Below are positions 16,931-25,796 of a DNA stretch of 63,520 bases, in pieces. A program made the translations under genes and the position numbers. The notes beneath the pieces were generated by a model, which ran no database searches, was not told where the DNA came from, and saw only the letters and a program-made list of their open reading frames with translations. Position 1 is the first letter of the stretch. Each line of letters begins with the position of its first letter. This stretch comes from Bryobacterales bacterium (GTDB lineage: Bacteria; Acidobacteriota; Terriglobia; Bryobacterales; Bryobacteraceae). The DNA lies in NCBI GenBank assembly GCA_003142185.1, contig PLOR01000097.1, forward strand, positions 1 through 63,520, in the 5' to 3' direction.

Positions 16931-19900
16931 ATGTGGATCGTAAGACTCGCTCTTAAACGTCCGTACACTTTCGTGGTGATGTCGATCCTGATCGCCATCC
17001 TCGGCGTATCCGCCATCATCACCATGCCGGTGGATATTTTCCCCTACATCGACATTCCGGTGGTCAGCATTGTGTGGAGCTACACCGGCCTTCCTCCGCA
17101 GGAAATGGAAAAGCGCATGGTGCTGATCTTCGAGCGCTCCATGACGACCACCGTCAACGACATCGAGCACATCGAATCGCAATCCTACTCCGGTGTTTCC
17201 GTCACGCGCGTGTATTTCCAGCCCAACGCCAAAGTGGAGGTGGCGCTCTCGCAGGTGACGGCCATTGCGCAGACGCTGCTGAGGATCTTTCCGCCCGGCA
17301 CCACGCCGCCCAGTATCATTAAATACGACGCTTCGAGCGTGCCCATCCTGCAACTGGGGCTGGAGAGCAAAACGCTGAGCGAGCAGGATCTGTTTGACCT
17401 GGGCTCGAACTTCATTCGCACTCAGCTTGCCACGATTCCGGGAGCCGCCGTGCCGCTGCCGTATGGCGGCAAGTATCGCGAGGTGATGGTGGACCTGATT
17501 CCGGAGCAGATGTTCGCCAAGAACCTGTCGCCCGCCGAGGTGTCCACCGCCTTGGGCAACCAGAATCTGATTCTGCCGGCGGGCGATATCAAGATCGGCG
17601 ACAAGGATTACCAGGTCAAGCTCAATTCCAGCCCACGCATCCTGAGCGAGATGAACGCGTTGCCGCTGAAGGTGGTGAATGGAGCCACGATCAGGCTGGG
17701 CGATGTGGCCCAGGTGCGCGACGGGTACGCCGTGCAAACCAACATCGTGCGCGCCAACGGCACGCGCGGGGCGCTGCTCACCGTGATGCGCAATGGCAAG
17801 GCTTCCACTCTGGCGGTGGTGAACAACGTCAAGGCGGCGCTGCCGAAAATTCTGGCCGGGCTGAATCCGGCGCTCCACGTGAGGCAGTTGTTCGACCAGT
17901 CGGTGTTCGTGCGCGCGGCCATCAACGGCGTGGTGCGCGAAGCCGTCACTGCCGCGTTCCTCACCGGCCTGATGATCCTGGTGTTTCTGGGAAGCTGGCG
18001 CAGCACGGTGATCGTCTGTATATCGATTCCGCTTTCGATTCTGGTTTCGCTGATCGTGCTCAACGCGCTGGGCCACACTATCAACGTGATGACGCTGGGC
18101 GGCATGGCGCTGGCGGTGGGCATCCTGGTGGACGACGCCACGGTGGAAATCGAAAACACGCATCGCAACATGGCCATGAAGAAGCCGCTGGTGCGCGCGG
18201 TGCTCGATGGGGCGCAGCAGATCGCCGCGCCGGCCTTCGTTTCCACGCTTTCCATCTGCATCGTTTTCGTGCCCGTGCTGCTCCTCACCGGCGCGGCCAA
18301 GTACCTGTTCACCCCGCTCGCCATGGCGGTGGTTTTCGCCATGCTGGCCTCTTACCTGCTTTCCCGCACCCTGATTCCGAACATGGTGCATTACATGCTC
18401 CGGCCGGAAACCAAGCTCTACGCGCAGGGATCTCACGGCGAAACCGCCGGCGGCACGGGCCCCATCTGGAAAACGCACTACGTGTTCAACCGGCGTTTTG
18501 AGCGAATGCGCAGTTCCTACCGGGCGCTGCTCGATTGGTGCCTGGAGCATCGCTCCCCGGTGCTGGCGGGCTTTGCCGTCTTCATCGTTGCGTCGCTGCT
18601 GCTGGCTCCGCTGATTGGCCGCGATTTCTTCCCGACCGTGGACTCGGGGCAGATGCGGCTGCACGCCCGCGCGCCCTCGGGAACGCGCATCGAGCGGACC
18701 GAGGCCATCTTCGCCTCCATCGAACGCGAGATCCGCCGGGAGATTCCGGCGCGCGAGATCGACACCATCATCGATAACATCGGCCTTCCCAACAGCGGCT
18801 TCAACCTGGCCTTTAGCGACAATCCCACCCTCGGCGTGGCCGATGGCGACATCCTGATTTCGCTCAAGCCCGAGGACCACGGCCCCACCGAGGAATACGT
18901 GGGCCGCTTGCGCAGCCGCTTGCACGACAAGTTTCCCGACATGGTGTTCTTCTTCGAAGCCGCCAACATCACCAACCAGATTTTGAATTTCGGGCTGCCG
19001 GCTCCCATCGACGTGCAAGTGGTGGGACGCAACGCGGACGCCAATTATAAGATCGCGCAAAACCTGGAAACCGCCATCGCCCGTATACCAGGCGTGGCGG
19101 ACCCGCACATTCACCAGGTGGTGGACTGGCCCGAAATCGATATCAATGTGGACCGCGATAAGGCTGGTCTGGTGGGCCTCACCCAGGCCGACGTCGGCAA
19201 CAGCATGCTGATATCTCTGGCTTCGAGCAGTCAGATCGCGCCCACCCAGTGGCTCGACTGGCGCAACGGCGTGAGCTACTTCGTGGCCATGCAGACGCCC
19301 CAATACCGCATGAACAGCATGTCCGCGCTGATGAACACCCCCATCGCGCCGCTGGCGTCGGCCTTCAACTCCAACACGCCGAATTCTATGGCCGGCACCG
19401 CTAATGGGAACAACTCGGCCACCGGCGCCAGTCCCAGCCAGAACTCGACCGCCTACGGCAACCCGGGCGCCACCGCCGGCGGCCCGCAACTGCTCTCCAA
19501 CCTGGCCGGCGTGACGCGCGGCGTGGCTCCGGAAATCGTCAACCATTACAACGTGACGCCGGTGTTCGACATTTACGCCAACGTCTACCGCCAGGATTTG
19601 GGCTCGGTGGGATCGGCCGTGGACCGGATTGTGGACAAAGCGTCCGCCCATCTGCCGCGCGGCACCAGCATCGACGTGCGCGGCCAGTATTCCATGATGC
19701 AAAGCTCGTTCTATCGCCTCGGGCTGGGCATGGCGTTCGCGGTGGTGCTGGTCTACCTGCTGATGGCGGTCAACTTCCAGTCGTGGCTGGACCCGTTCAT
19801 CATTCTGATGGCGCTGCCCGGCGCACTGGCCGGAATTGTGTGGATCCTGTTTCTCACGCAAACCACTTTCAGCGTGCCCTCGTTGATGGGGTCCATCATG

Positions 19901-20278
19901 TGCATCGGCGTGGCCACCTCGAATAGCATCCTGATGGTGGTGTTCGCGAACGATCAGCGCGAGGAAGACATGGACGCCCGTTCCGCCGCGCTCTCCGCCG
20001 GCCACACGCGCATACGCCCGGTCATCATGACGGCGGCCGCGATGATCATCGGTATGCTGCCGATGGCGCTGGGGATGGGCGAAGGCGGCGAGCAGAACGC
20101 GCCGCTCGGCCGTGCCGTGATTGGCGGCCTCATCCTGGCCACCATCACCACGCTGTTTGTGGTTCCATTAATGTACAGCCTGCTGCGGACCAAACCGCCG
20201 GTGGATCACGAACGCCTCATTGTCGAGGAAGAACATCAATACTTGGACGAAATGACGCTCCGTGAGGGTGCCGAATGA
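16931..20278 (+). CDS. RND multidrug-type efflux pump, inner membrane subunit
   Basis: 1115 residues of the AcrB/MdtBC-like resistance-nodulation-division family. It starts MWIVRLALKRPYTFVVM and contains the duplicated layout of 12 membrane helices. Helix 4 reads GGMALAVGILVDDATVEIENTHRN, with the two aspartates needed for proton transfer. The porter domain holds the usual sub-domains, plus an Asn/Ser/Thr/Gly-rich insertion around residues 812-855 that is unusual. It is the first gene of an operon; the adaptor overlaps by 4 nt (ATGA) and an outer membrane channel follows. Substrates are probably drugs or solvents, but could be metabolites; the sequence does not say. Confidence 0.93.
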   Translation: MWIVRLALKRPYTFVVMSILIAILGVSAIITMPVDIFPYIDIPVVSIVWSYTGLPPQEMEKRMVLIFERSMTTTVNDIEHIESQSYSGVSVTRVYFQPNAKVEVALSQVTAIAQTLLRIFPPGTTPPSIIKYDASSVPILQLGLESKTLSEQDLFDLGSNFIRTQLATIPGAAVPLPYGGKYREVMVDLIPEQMFAKNLSPAEVSTALGNQNLILPAGDIKIGDKDYQVKLNSSPRILSEMNALPLKVVNGATIRLGDVAQVRDGYAVQTNIVRANGTRGALLTVMRNGKASTLAVVNNVKAALPKILAGLNPALHVRQLFDQSVFVRAAINGVVREAVTAAFLTGLMILVFLGSWRSTVIVCISIPLSILVSLIVLNALGHTINVMTLGGMALAVGILVDDATVEIENTHRNMAMKKPLVRAVLDGAQQIAAPAFVSTLSICIVFVPVLLLTGAAKYLFTPLAMAVVFAMLASYLLSRTLIPNMVHYMLRPETKLYAQGSHGETAGGTGPIWKTHYVFNRRFERMRSSYRALLDWCLEHRSPVLAGFAVFIVASLLLAPLIGRDFFPTVDSGQMRLHARAPSGTRIERTEAIFASIEREIRREIPAREIDTIIDNIGLPNSGFNLAFSDNPTLGVADGDILISLKPEDHGPTEEYVGRLRSRLHDKFPDMVFFFEAANITNQILNFGLPAPIDVQVVGRNADANYKIAQNLETAIARIPGVADPHIHQVVDWPEIDINVDRDKAGLVGLTQADVGNSMLISLASSSQIAPTQWLDWRNGVSYFVAMQTPQYRMNSMSALMNTPIAPLASAFNSNTPNSMAGTANGNNSATGASPSQNSTAYGNPGATAGGPQLLSNLAGVTRGVAPEIVNHYNVTPVFDIYANVYRQDLGSVGSAVDRIVDKASAHLPRGTSIDVRGQYSMMQSSFYRLGLGMAFAVVLVYLLMAVNFQSWLDPFIILMALPGALAGIVWILFLTQTTFSVPSLMGSIMCIGVATSNSILMVVFANDQREEDMDARSAALSAGHTRIRPVIMTAAAMIIGMLPMALGMGEGGEQNAPLGRAVIGGLILATITTLFVVPLMYSLLRTKPPVDHERLIVEEEHQYLDEMTLREGAE

Positions 20279-21615
20279 ACCAACTCAATACCAGCGAAGA
20301 ACAGTTGCGCGCCGAGGTCGAAGATCTCAAGCGGCAGTTGGAACAGCAGAAACAAGAGCTGGCGGAGGGCCGCGGCGGGGCTGCCGCCGGACCTTCCGGG
20401 CGGACGCTGATGGTCGTCGTGCTCCTGTTGGTGGCGCTGGCGGTGGCCGGATACTTCCTCGGGTATGCGCCGCGCCAGCACCGCGAACAAGTGTTGGCGG
20501 CCGAATCGCGCACCTCATCCCAGAGCCTGCTCGAGGTGAACGTCGCGGAGGTCAAGCGCTCCGGCTTGCAGACCAGCCTGGTGCTGCCCGGCAGCATCGA
20601 GGCCGTCACCGAGGCTCCCGTGCTGGCGCGCGCCTCCGGCTACATTCGCAAACGTCTGGTCGATATCGGCGACCGCGTTGCCGCCGGCCAGGTGCTGGCG
20701 GAAATCGAGGCGCCGGAAATCGAGCAACAGATCGTCCAGGCCAAGGCCCAGGACGACCAGGCCGCTTCCGCCATCCAGCAGGCGCAGGCCAACCTGGTGC
20801 AGGGCCAGGCCAACCTGCAACTGGCCGAAGTCACCAAAGACCGCTGGCAAAAGCTGTTCGACAAAGGCGTGGTCTCGCGCCAGGAAAACGACACCTACCG
20901 GGCCCAATGGGCCGCCCAGCAAGCCAACGTGGACGCGCTCGAAAAAGCGATTGCCGCGGCGCGCAGCAATCTGGGCGCGGCCCAGGCCAACCTGGCGCGC
21001 TTGAACGATCTTCAGAATTACCAGACCGTGCGCGCCCCCTTTGCCGGCGTCATCACGTTGCGTAACGTGGATACCGGGGTTCTGGTCACCGAGGGCGCGA
21101 CGCTGCTCTTCCGCATCGCCCAGACCGGCCGGCTGCGCATTTACTTGAACGTGCCGCAAGCCGACGCCGATTCGGTGCGGCCCGGCCAGAAGGCCACGCT
21201 GGTGATTCCGGATCTCGCCGGCCGGAAATTCCCCGCCGTCGTCACCCGCTCCGCCAATGCGCTCGACCCATCCAGCCGCACGCTGCTGGTCGAGGTTCAG
21301 GCCTCGAACTCGGACGGCCTGCTGATGCCCGGAATGTACGCCCAGGTAGACCTGGCCGTCCCCCGCAAGGAGCCGCCGCTGATGATTCCCGGCGATACCC
21401 TGGTGGTGCGCGACAATGTCACGCAGGTAGCTGTGGTCTCCGCCGACGGCACGGTTCACTTTGCGCGTATCCAGTTGGGACGCGATCTCGGCGACCGGCT
21501 GGAAGTGCTCTCCGGACTCGAACAAGGCCAGTGGCTGACGGTCAACCCCAGCGATTCGGTTCGCGAAGGCGTGAGGGTGAAACCGCTGCGCGCCGAGAAG
21601 TCCGCAGCCCCGTAG
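20275..21615 (+). CDS. RND periplasmic adaptor (membrane fusion protein) with cytosolic coiled coil
   Basis: 446 residues. Residues 1-35 form a charged coiled coil (SEEQLRAEVEDLKRQLEQQ), followed by one membrane segment (TLMVVVLLLVALAVAGYFLG, about 44-64). The rest is a typical adaptor: lipoyl half (LARASGYIRKRLVDIGDRVAAGQVLAEIEAPE), an alpha-hairpin rich in Gln/Ala, second lipoyl half (VRAPFAGVITLRNVDTG) and beta-barrel. The N-terminal cytosolic coiled coil is not part of the standard architecture. Operon partner of the pump before it and the channel after it. Confidence 0.92.
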   Translation: MNQLNTSEEQLRAEVEDLKRQLEQQKQELAEGRGGAAAGPSGRTLMVVVLLLVALAVAGYFLGYAPRQHREQVLAAESRTSSQSLLEVNVAEVKRSGLQTSLVLPGSIEAVTEAPVLARASGYIRKRLVDIGDRVAAGQVLAEIEAPEIEQQIVQAKAQDDQAASAIQQAQANLVQGQANLQLAEVTKDRWQKLFDKGVVSRQENDTYRAQWAAQQANVDALEKAIAAARSNLGAAQANLARLNDLQNYQTVRAPFAGVITLRNVDTGVLVTEGATLLFRIAQTGRLRIYLNVPQADADSVRPGQKATLVIPDLAGRKFPAVVTRSANALDPSSRTLLVEVQASNSDGLLMPGMYAQVDLAVPRKEPPLMIPGDTLVVRDNVTQVAVVSADGTVHFARIQLGRDLGDRLEVLSGLEQGQWLTVNPSDSVREGVRVKPLRAEKSAAP

Positions 21616-21651
21616 GGGCCGGGCCTGCCCGGACAAGTGCTGGAATCGCCC

Positions 21652-23547
21652 ATGCATGAAACTCCCATGATGTTGAAACCATTTCTCAGCCTTTTGCTCT
21701 CCTTCCTGTTGTGCGCCGGCCTTGGCTCCGGTGCGCCCCAGCCTCCCGCGCAGGACCAGCCGCCCGCCCCGCAACTGCCCGGCTTGGGCCGCCCGGTGAG
21801 CTTCGACGATTCACTGCGCATCCACGACCTGGTCCGCGCCGGCAGTTTGTATCTGGGGCTCCAGGATGCGCTCGCGCTGGCCATCGAAAACAATCTGGAC
21901 GTGGAGCTCGAGCGCTTCTCCATTCCGCAGGGCGATACCGAACTGCGGCGCGCCCAGGGCGGTGGCACCAACCGCGGCCTCACTTACACGTTGCAGGAAG
22001 CGCCGGTGGGCGTGGGTGGTCCACTCAGCCCGCTGGTGGTCGCGCCGGCTTCGACCAACGGCCCCAACGGAACGTCGGTTCCCACCAACGCGCTCGAACT
22101 CGGCGTGCTCGGCGAACCCGTCGATAACTACTCCATGCAGGGCGGCGTCGCGCAATCCTCCGGCACTCCGGTTCCCACTTACGATCCCTCCGTGTTCGGC
22201 CAGTTGAACTGGTCGCATCAATCCACGCTTGAAACCGATCCCGCTGCTTACGGCACCAGCAACCTGGTGCAACAGGGGTTCATCGCCAACGCGGGCATCC
22301 AGCAGGGATTTTCCACCGGCGCGCAGGCGGCATTCAATTTCGATAATCTTCACCAGTCGTCGAACGCGCTCAACAACGCCTACAATCCCATCAGCGGCAC
22401 AAGCCTTGGTTTCACCATTACGCAGCCGCTGCTGCGCGGCTTTGGCCGCGGCCTCAACCGCCGCTTCATCCGCATCGCCGGCAATGAGCGCAAGATCACC
22501 AGCTTGCTCTTTCAACAGCAGCTCATCCTCACGGTCTACGGCGTGATCCGGCTGTACACCGACTTCGTCGCGTTGTATGAAGATGTCAAGGTGAAGGAGG
22601 AAACTCTGCGCTACGCCAGCAAGCTGCTGGCCGATACCCAGGTGCAGGTGGATGAAGGCACGCTGGCGCCGGTGGAACTGACCCGCTCCAAGGCGCAGGT
22701 GTTCTCCACCGAACAGGACTTGATCAACGCGCGCGGCCTGCTTGAAGAACAGGAAATCATTCTGAAAAGCGTGCTGACTCGCAATGCCGGCGCCGGGTTG
22801 CGCGGCATCCGCATCGTACCCACCGACACGCTGGCCATACCGGACAAAGACGAGGTACGGCCGTTGCAGGACCAGGTGGCCGAAGCGGTCGCCCGCCGCC
22901 CCGATCTGGGGCAAGCGCGGCTGCAAGTGGAAAACTCGATGATTGGCCTTGAAGGCGCCCGCAACGCCACCAAGCCGGAAGTCGACTTAGTCGGAACCAT
23001 GCAGAACAATGGGCTCGCCGGGGCCGCTACCGCTTATTCCGCCGGCACAACGAATCTGCCACTTATCGGCGGTTATGGCAGCGCGCTCGGCCAGGCGCTG
23101 GCTCGCGACTACCCGACTTATGGCATCGGCCTGCAAGTTACTCTGCCCATCCGTAACCGCATCGCCGAGGCCGACCTGGCGCGCGACGAGTTACAGGTCA
23201 AGCAATCCCAGATTCGCGTGCAGCAGTTACAGAACCAGGCCAGCCTCGAAGTGGAGGATGCGCTGATCGCCATGCGCCGCTCGCGCGCTTCCTGGGAAGC
23301 CGCCGTCCAGGCGCGCAAGTTCCAGCAGGAATCGCTCGAAGCCGAGCAAACCCGCTTCGAGGTTGGCGCCTCCACCGCTTTCTTCGTCATCCAGTACGAA
23401 AGCCTGCTGGCGCAGGCGCGTTCCACCGAGGTCGCCGCCAAGAGCTCCTACGTCAAGGCCCGCGCCGCCCTGGATCGCGCGACTGGCTCCATTCTCGAAG
23501 CCCACAACATCTCCGTCGACGCCGCGGTCAAGGGGCAAGCCAGATAA
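21652..23547 (+). CDS. TolC-family outer membrane efflux protein with long N-terminal extension
   Basis: About 631 residues. A signal peptide (MMLKPFLSLLLSFLLCAGLG) is followed by LQDALALAIENNLDVELER, the usual first TolC helix motif. The central and C-terminal parts carry GTLAPVELTRSKAQVFSTEQ, VKQSQIRVQQLQNQASLEVEDAL and RFEVGASTAFFVIQYESLLAQA, matching the duplicated OEP domain. The protein is about 150 residues longer than common TolC proteins because of a Gly/Asn/Thr-rich stretch near residues 100-210. Start ATG 21652 has GGAA 6 nt upstream; ATG 21667 or GTG 21637 are alternatives. Closes the tripartite efflux operon. Confidence 0.9.
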   Translation: MHETPMMLKPFLSLLLSFLLCAGLGSGAPQPPAQDQPPAPQLPGLGRPVSFDDSLRIHDLVRAGSLYLGLQDALALAIENNLDVELERFSIPQGDTELRRAQGGGTNRGLTYTLQEAPVGVGGPLSPLVVAPASTNGPNGTSVPTNALELGVLGEPVDNYSMQGGVAQSSGTPVPTYDPSVFGQLNWSHQSTLETDPAAYGTSNLVQQGFIANAGIQQGFSTGAQAAFNFDNLHQSSNALNNAYNPISGTSLGFTITQPLLRGFGRGLNRRFIRIAGNERKITSLLFQQQLILTVYGVIRLYTDFVALYEDVKVKEETLRYASKLLADTQVQVDEGTLAPVELTRSKAQVFSTEQDLINARGLLEEQEIILKSVLTRNAGAGLRGIRIVPTDTLAIPDKDEVRPLQDQVAEAVARRPDLGQARLQVENSMIGLEGARNATKPEVDLVGTMQNNGLAGAATAYSAGTTNLPLIGGYGSALGQALARDYPTYGIGLQVTLPIRNRIAEADLARDELQVKQSQIRVQQLQNQASLEVEDALIAMRRSRASWEAAVQARKFQQESLEAEQTRFEVGASTAFFVIQYESLLAQARSTEVAAKSSYVKARAALDRATGSILEAHNISVDAAVKGQAR

Positions 23548-23559
23548 GGCCGGTCACTT

Positions 23560-23681
23560 GGCGCACGCACTCGTGCGCCGCACTCGTGCGTGCCGTGTCG
23601 AGACTCTACCCGATACCGTTGGCGCATGGAGAGCCGGGCGTCGGCACGAGTGCCGACGCGGCACGCATGAGTGCGTGCGCC
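23560..23681. repeat. Long inverted repeat with nested hairpins between convergent genes
   Basis: The arms GGCGCACGCACTC (23560-23572) and GAGTGCGTGCGCC (23669-23681) are perfect complements. Nested inside are GGCGCACG-cact-CGTGCGCC (23560-23579) and GTCGGCAC-ga-GTGCCGAC (23640-23657). It separates the efflux operon from the convergent M48 gene and may terminate transcription from both sides or belong to a REP-like family. Confidence 0.65.
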
Positions 23682-23745
23682 ACATCGGGACGTCAAGGTT
23701 ATTTCCTAACGAGCCCTAAGATCGATGACTCCGGTCCCGCGCCAC

Positions 23746-24705
23746 TCACTTCCCGTTTTTCGCGGGTCCGGGTGCGGTGTTGTCGGGTGGGGCGTCAATC
23801 GTCGTCGAGTTGCCGCTGAGCCGCCGGTGCAGCACGGGGCCGTCCCCTTGGCCCCTGGGTATTTCAAGATCTTCCAGCCGCGCCAGGCGGCTGCGGATAT
23901 TCTCGAATTCGGAAGTGTCCACCACGTACTCGGGTCGCGGCTCCAGCCGGCGTTGGATCATTCGCTGCGCGGCCCTGATGCGGCCGGCGGTCATGGGATG
24001 CGTCGAAAACACGCGGGCGACTAAGCCGGGCCTGGCTTTTTCGAGTGTCGCGACGCGCTCGAAAAAGTCGACGAACGCCAGCGGATCGTAACCCGACCGG
24101 TAGAGGTATTCCAGGCCGAGCGCATCCGCCTGCTTCTCCATGCCGCGTGTAAACTGCATGAACCCCATCGGCACGGCGATACCCACCAATTGGCGAACGG
24201 CGTAACCCACCCAGCCGCCGGCAAACACCAGCGGCATGCTGAGATAGTTGGCCACCTCCTGGCGCGTGGCCTGCTTGGTGGCGTGCCGGGCGGCCACGTG
24301 AGCGATCTCATGCGCCAGCACGCCGGCGAGTTCGGCCTCGCTCTGGGTGCGCAGGAGCAGGCCGGCGTTGACGAACAGAAAACCTCCCGGCAGCGCGAAG
24401 GCGTTCACCTCATTCGAATCGATCACTTTGACCGTGAAGGGCACCCGCGCGTCCGAGTTGCGCACCAGGTTTTGCGACAGGCGGTTCACGTATTCCGCCA
24501 CCACCGGGTCGTCGAGCATCCGCGCCTGCCGCTCGACCTCGGTCGCCATCTGCCGGCCCAGTTCAACTTCCCGCTGGAGAGAGTAGATGTTGACGCCCCT
24601 GCCGGGATTGTCATCGTCGCCCGAGGCGTGAGCTTGCGGGTCCTTCGCCGCCGCGGCGCAAGCCAGCAACACTCCGGCCGCCAAAATAACCCACGCGCGT
24701 TTCAC
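23746..24705 (-). CDS. M48-family zinc metalloprotease, likely exported
   Basis: 319 residues. A signal peptide leads into a possible lipobox (GVLLAC, Cys16). The catalytic motif is HEIAH with AGVLAHEIAHVAARHA; the third zinc ligand is in the downstream QADALGLEYL. The family includes BepA and HtpX-like peptidases that clean up misfolded envelope proteins; a BepA-like periplasmic location fits here. The start is GTG 24705 with AGGT upstream. It follows the SpoIID-like gene by 61 bp on the same strand and may be the last gene of the 24-40 kb operon, or have its own promoter. Confidence 0.9.
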   Translation of the reverse strand: MKRAWVILAAGVLLACAAAAKDPQAHASGDDDNPGRGVNIYSLQREVELGRQMATEVERQARMLDDPVVAEYVNRLSQNLVRNSDARVPFTVKVIDSNEVNAFALPGGFLFVNAGLLLRTQSEAELAGVLAHEIAHVAARHATKQATRQEVANYLSMPLVFAGGWVGYAVRQLVGIAVPMGFMQFTRGMEKQADALGLEYLYRSGYDPLAFVDFFERVATLEKARPGLVARVFSTHPMTAGRIRAAQRMIQRRLEPRPEYVVDTSEFENIRSRLARLEDLEIPRGQGDGPVLHRRLSGNSTTIDAPPDNTAPGPAKNGK

Positions 24706-24766
24706 GGGACACCTATCTGGTTCCAGGTTACACCGTTCGGCGGCGGATGCCTATGGGCCAGGCGGA

Positions 24767-25795
24767 TTACTCTCTGTATCCGATCGCCGTATTCGGGTAA
24801 TAGTAATTCAGAATCACCCGATGATTGGCGCCGGAAGCCGCCATCGCGCCGGCGCCGCGTTGGCAGAGACCGATGCCATGCCCTGCGCCACGGCCGTGCA
24901 CCACGATGTGGCCGTCCTCGCGCCTTACCTGGTAGTTGTATCCCGGGATCACATTCCAACCGAGAACCCGCCCCAATTCGATCCGATTGGCCTCGGAACG
25001 GTTCTCGAGTAGCGTGGCGTAGTTCGCGGGAAACGAGCTCTCCCAGTCCGGCGCGCTGGTCTGGCAGGATGGGCACTCGATCGAGTAGTACGGGTATCCT
25101 TGCACTGCCATACCCGCTTCGGCCAGGGTTCGGGTCCGGCCGCCGCAACTGGCGGAATAGAGCGCCGCCAACACAGCGCCCGCGTGGACCAGCACCAAGC
25201 CCTTGGTCTCGGCAGCGGCTACGCTCGCCGCGCCGGTTTGCTCCGGCGGTTCTCTTAGGAATTGGCAGTGGGTGGTATCGCAGAACTGAAAATCCCGATG
25301 CCGTGCGGGAGATGCCAGGTAGAAAGAGCGGGCTGCGATGGCCTGGGCCTCGATCGCTTCGAGAGGCGCGCCGGGAACGCTCTCAGCGGCAACCGCCGAC
25401 GCGACCGCCGTCTCGAGATCGGTGATGACAATCGGAACCAATTCGCCGCCGCGGACCCGCACCTCGAGAGATGCCACGAACCGCCGCTCGATCTTCCCTG
25501 GCACACTCAGGAAGAATTCCGTCCTGCCGCGCGAACCGGTTGCCAGAACCACCGCGGAACTGCCCGCGCGGTTCCCGGCCGTGCACAGAACACCCGAGCG
25601 GCCCACGCGCAAGCGGGCCGTTCGCGAGCCCTCCAGATTCCACACGGCCCCCGCCACGTCGACCCGCAGCGCACGGCCGGACGCCGCCCGCAAGATCAGT
25701 TCAGACGGATGAAACAGACCGAAGACACCGATGCGAAGGTCTTTGCCGCTCGCGGCTGCGTGCAGCGCCAACAGCAGGAGTACGATCCGGCTCAT
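24767..25795 (-). CDS. SpoIID/LytB-domain protein, putative peptidoglycan-acting enzyme
   Basis: 342 residues with a signal peptide (MSRIVLLLLALHAAASG). The SpoIID domain is recognised in the segment VASAVAAESVPGAPLEAIEA followed by QAIAARSFYL, holding the conserved catalytic Glu, then ALYSASCGGRT and HGRGAGHGIGLCQRGA near the C-terminus. SpoIID is a lytic transglycosylase that cuts glycan strands lacking stem peptides; homologues in Gram-negative bacteria act in the periplasm. ATG 25795 lies 1 nt after the stop of the transpeptidase-like gene, so they are translated together. A Cys-x-x-Cys (IECPSC) may bind zinc, as reported for clostridial SpoIID. Confidence 0.9.
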   Translation of the reverse strand: MSRIVLLLLALHAAASGKDLRIGVFGLFHPSELILRAASGRALRVDVAGAVWNLEGSRTARLRVGRSGVLCTAGNRAGSSAVVLATGSRGRTEFFLSVPGKIERRFVASLEVRVRGGELVPIVITDLETAVASAVAAESVPGAPLEAIEAQAIAARSFYLASPARHRDFQFCDTTHCQFLREPPEQTGAASVAAAETKGLVLVHAGAVLAALYSASCGGRTRTLAEAGMAVQGYPYYSIECPSCQTSAPDWESSFPANYATLLENRSEANRIELGRVLGWNVIPGYNYQVRREDGHIVVHGRGAGHGIGLCQRGAGAMAASGANHRVILNYYYPNTAIGYRE

Positions 25796-25796
25796 G

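Noticed and set aside
16862-20005. Very long open frame (1047 codons) on the minus strand opposite the RND pump
   Set aside because: Its translation is extremely rich in His, Arg, Gly and Asp, has no signal or domain, and mirrors the coding bias of the real pump gene; typical antisense shadow in GC-rich DNA.
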